Below, in pieces: positions 63,126 to 64,000 of a stretch of 64,000 nucleotides of DNA. The DNA comes from Synanceia verrucosa (lineage: Eukaryota > Chordata > Actinopteri > Perciformes > Synanceiidae). How positions within the stretch are numbered: position 1 is the stretch's first letter; every line of letters begins with the position of its first letter. The notes below the pieces were generated by a model. That model was given only the letters and a program-made list of their open reading frames with translations. It had not been told where the DNA came from and did not search any database. Position numbers and translations under genes: made by a program. The stretch spans positions 15,153,001-15,217,000 of the forward strand of contig CM056552.1 of the NCBI GenBank assembly GCA_029721515.1. The letters run 5' to 3'.

Positions 63126-64000
63126 ATTGAATGGGTCTGAGCGTCTCTGAATATAAATGAATTAAAAAAAAATGATTCACAGATACTTCAGAAGTTATCT
63201 GTGGGTCTAAATCCACTGTGACAGTCCAAAAGTTGCCAGGGGCACCTCGGCCTCAGACTTCATCTAAAATGACTTAAGTGAAGCTGAAAAGTTGAGTTCA
63301 TTCAATGCCCAGATCAAACAGCTGTACGCTCTGGACACTATGGTGCTAAATGTTGAGGTCAGTGAAGTTCTTATTGGCTGTGGGAGGCTTAGTGCCGTGC
63401 CCCTACAATACTTTCTCCACCCCTCTGTCATGCGCTGAGCTCACACACAAGATACAGTAATTCATCGCAGGGTCCTATAGTCTGTGTGACCTGAGAGGAT
63501 ATCGAATAATGTCTGCACACTAAGAGATAAGATGCTTTCTGAGGCACTGATTTCCTGCATCAGCTAATTTATCAGCTCTATTCAACTGAATATTGCAGCT
63601 ATATGAAATGTGGTTTACTTAAACAACAGACATTGTTAACCTCATCCACCTAAAAGAAAGATTTCCAAACACTTCAGGGATCAGATCTGCTTGAGCCTTT
63701 CTCCCCAGACTCCCCGAGGTGCTATTAACGAGTCTGTTCCAGGGCTTGGGAAAGGAAAGGAGTGTAGTGTGTACTTGTAAAGTGCCTTCAAGTTCTTGAC
63801 ACCGTTGAAACATTATTTCTCTTTGTTGCGTTGTTTTAGGTTGTTTCCCCTCATGTTTTCCACTCCAATAAGGACTTTTATTGCTTTTCAAACAGAGGAT
63901 GCAGTGGAGCACCACCTGCAATTCATTGTTTTCTCCTGGGACGGCACTTATTCACAAGTGAAAGAGTGTGAAGAATGGATTTGGGACAAAAACATTCATA
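63126..64000. other. Right-end DNA upstream of slc16a1
   Basis: No exon or named repeat recognised. A minus-strand frame of 100 codons at 63619-63921 has no splice or composition support. Confidence 0.4.

Noticed and set aside
63619..63921. 100-codon minus-strand frame at the right end
   Set aside because: No homology that I can see, no splice signals, and composition is that of the surrounding non-coding DNA.

Overview
This window is vertebrate nuclear DNA, almost certainly from a teleost fish and probably a percomorph. It carries multi-exon genes with GT-AG introns. The block NGF, TSPAN2, TSHB, SYCP1 and SLC16A1 matches a neighbourhood I know from human chromosome 1p13. The intergenic and intronic DNA is full of short fish-type repeats. 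No operons, CRISPR arrays or other prokaryotic features are present.

Layout from left to right. 1-7.6 kb is repeat-rich DNA upstream of ngf: two SINE copies, an AG-rich minisatellite and a large hairpin. ngf (+) has its whole coding sequence in one exon at 7.70-8.28 kb. 8.5-14 kb is intergenic, with one full-length SINE showing a 15-bp target-site duplication. tspan2 (+, 8 exons) spans 14.17-23.53 kb and has a broken THAP-domain remnant in its last intron. A mitochondrial glutamate carrier of the SLC25A22 type (-, 9 exons) spans 25.73-29.21 kb. 30-34.4 kb is intergenic, with an unidentified exon-like segment and a LINE remnant. tshb (-, two coding exons, with a TATA box) spans 34.69-36.19 kb. 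A sodium/monocarboxylate cotransporter of the SLC5A8 type (+, 15 exons) spans 37.90-42.85 kb. A small mucin-like type I membrane protein gene (+, three coding exons) spans 44.18-45.16 kb. sycp1 (-, 33 coding exons) spans 45.85-52.86 kb. An unidentified phase-0 exon (+) lies near 54.2 kb. slc16a1/MCT1 (-, four coding exons) spans 55.93-59.90 kb, with a likely non-coding first exon near 63.0 kb.

I assembled the exons by hand. In every named gene the reading frame stays open across all junctions, giving predicted proteins of 195 (ngf), 219 (tspan2), 332 (carrier), 146 (tshb), 596 (slc5a8-like), 258 (mucin-like), 1018 (sycp1) and 456 (slc16a1) residues. The genes do not form one pathway. They cover a neurotrophin, a tetraspanin, three solute carriers, the thyrotropin beta subunit, a meiotic scaffold and a mucin.

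I found no convincing new biological system. The best leads are the unnamed mucin-like gene with its triplicated polyadenylation region, two unidentified exon-like segments (31.65-31.81 kb minus, 54.15-54.36 kb plus), a near-perfect hairpin about 70 bp upstream of the ngf coding exon, and an eight-copy tRNA-derived SINE family in which six copies keep recognisable target-site duplications.
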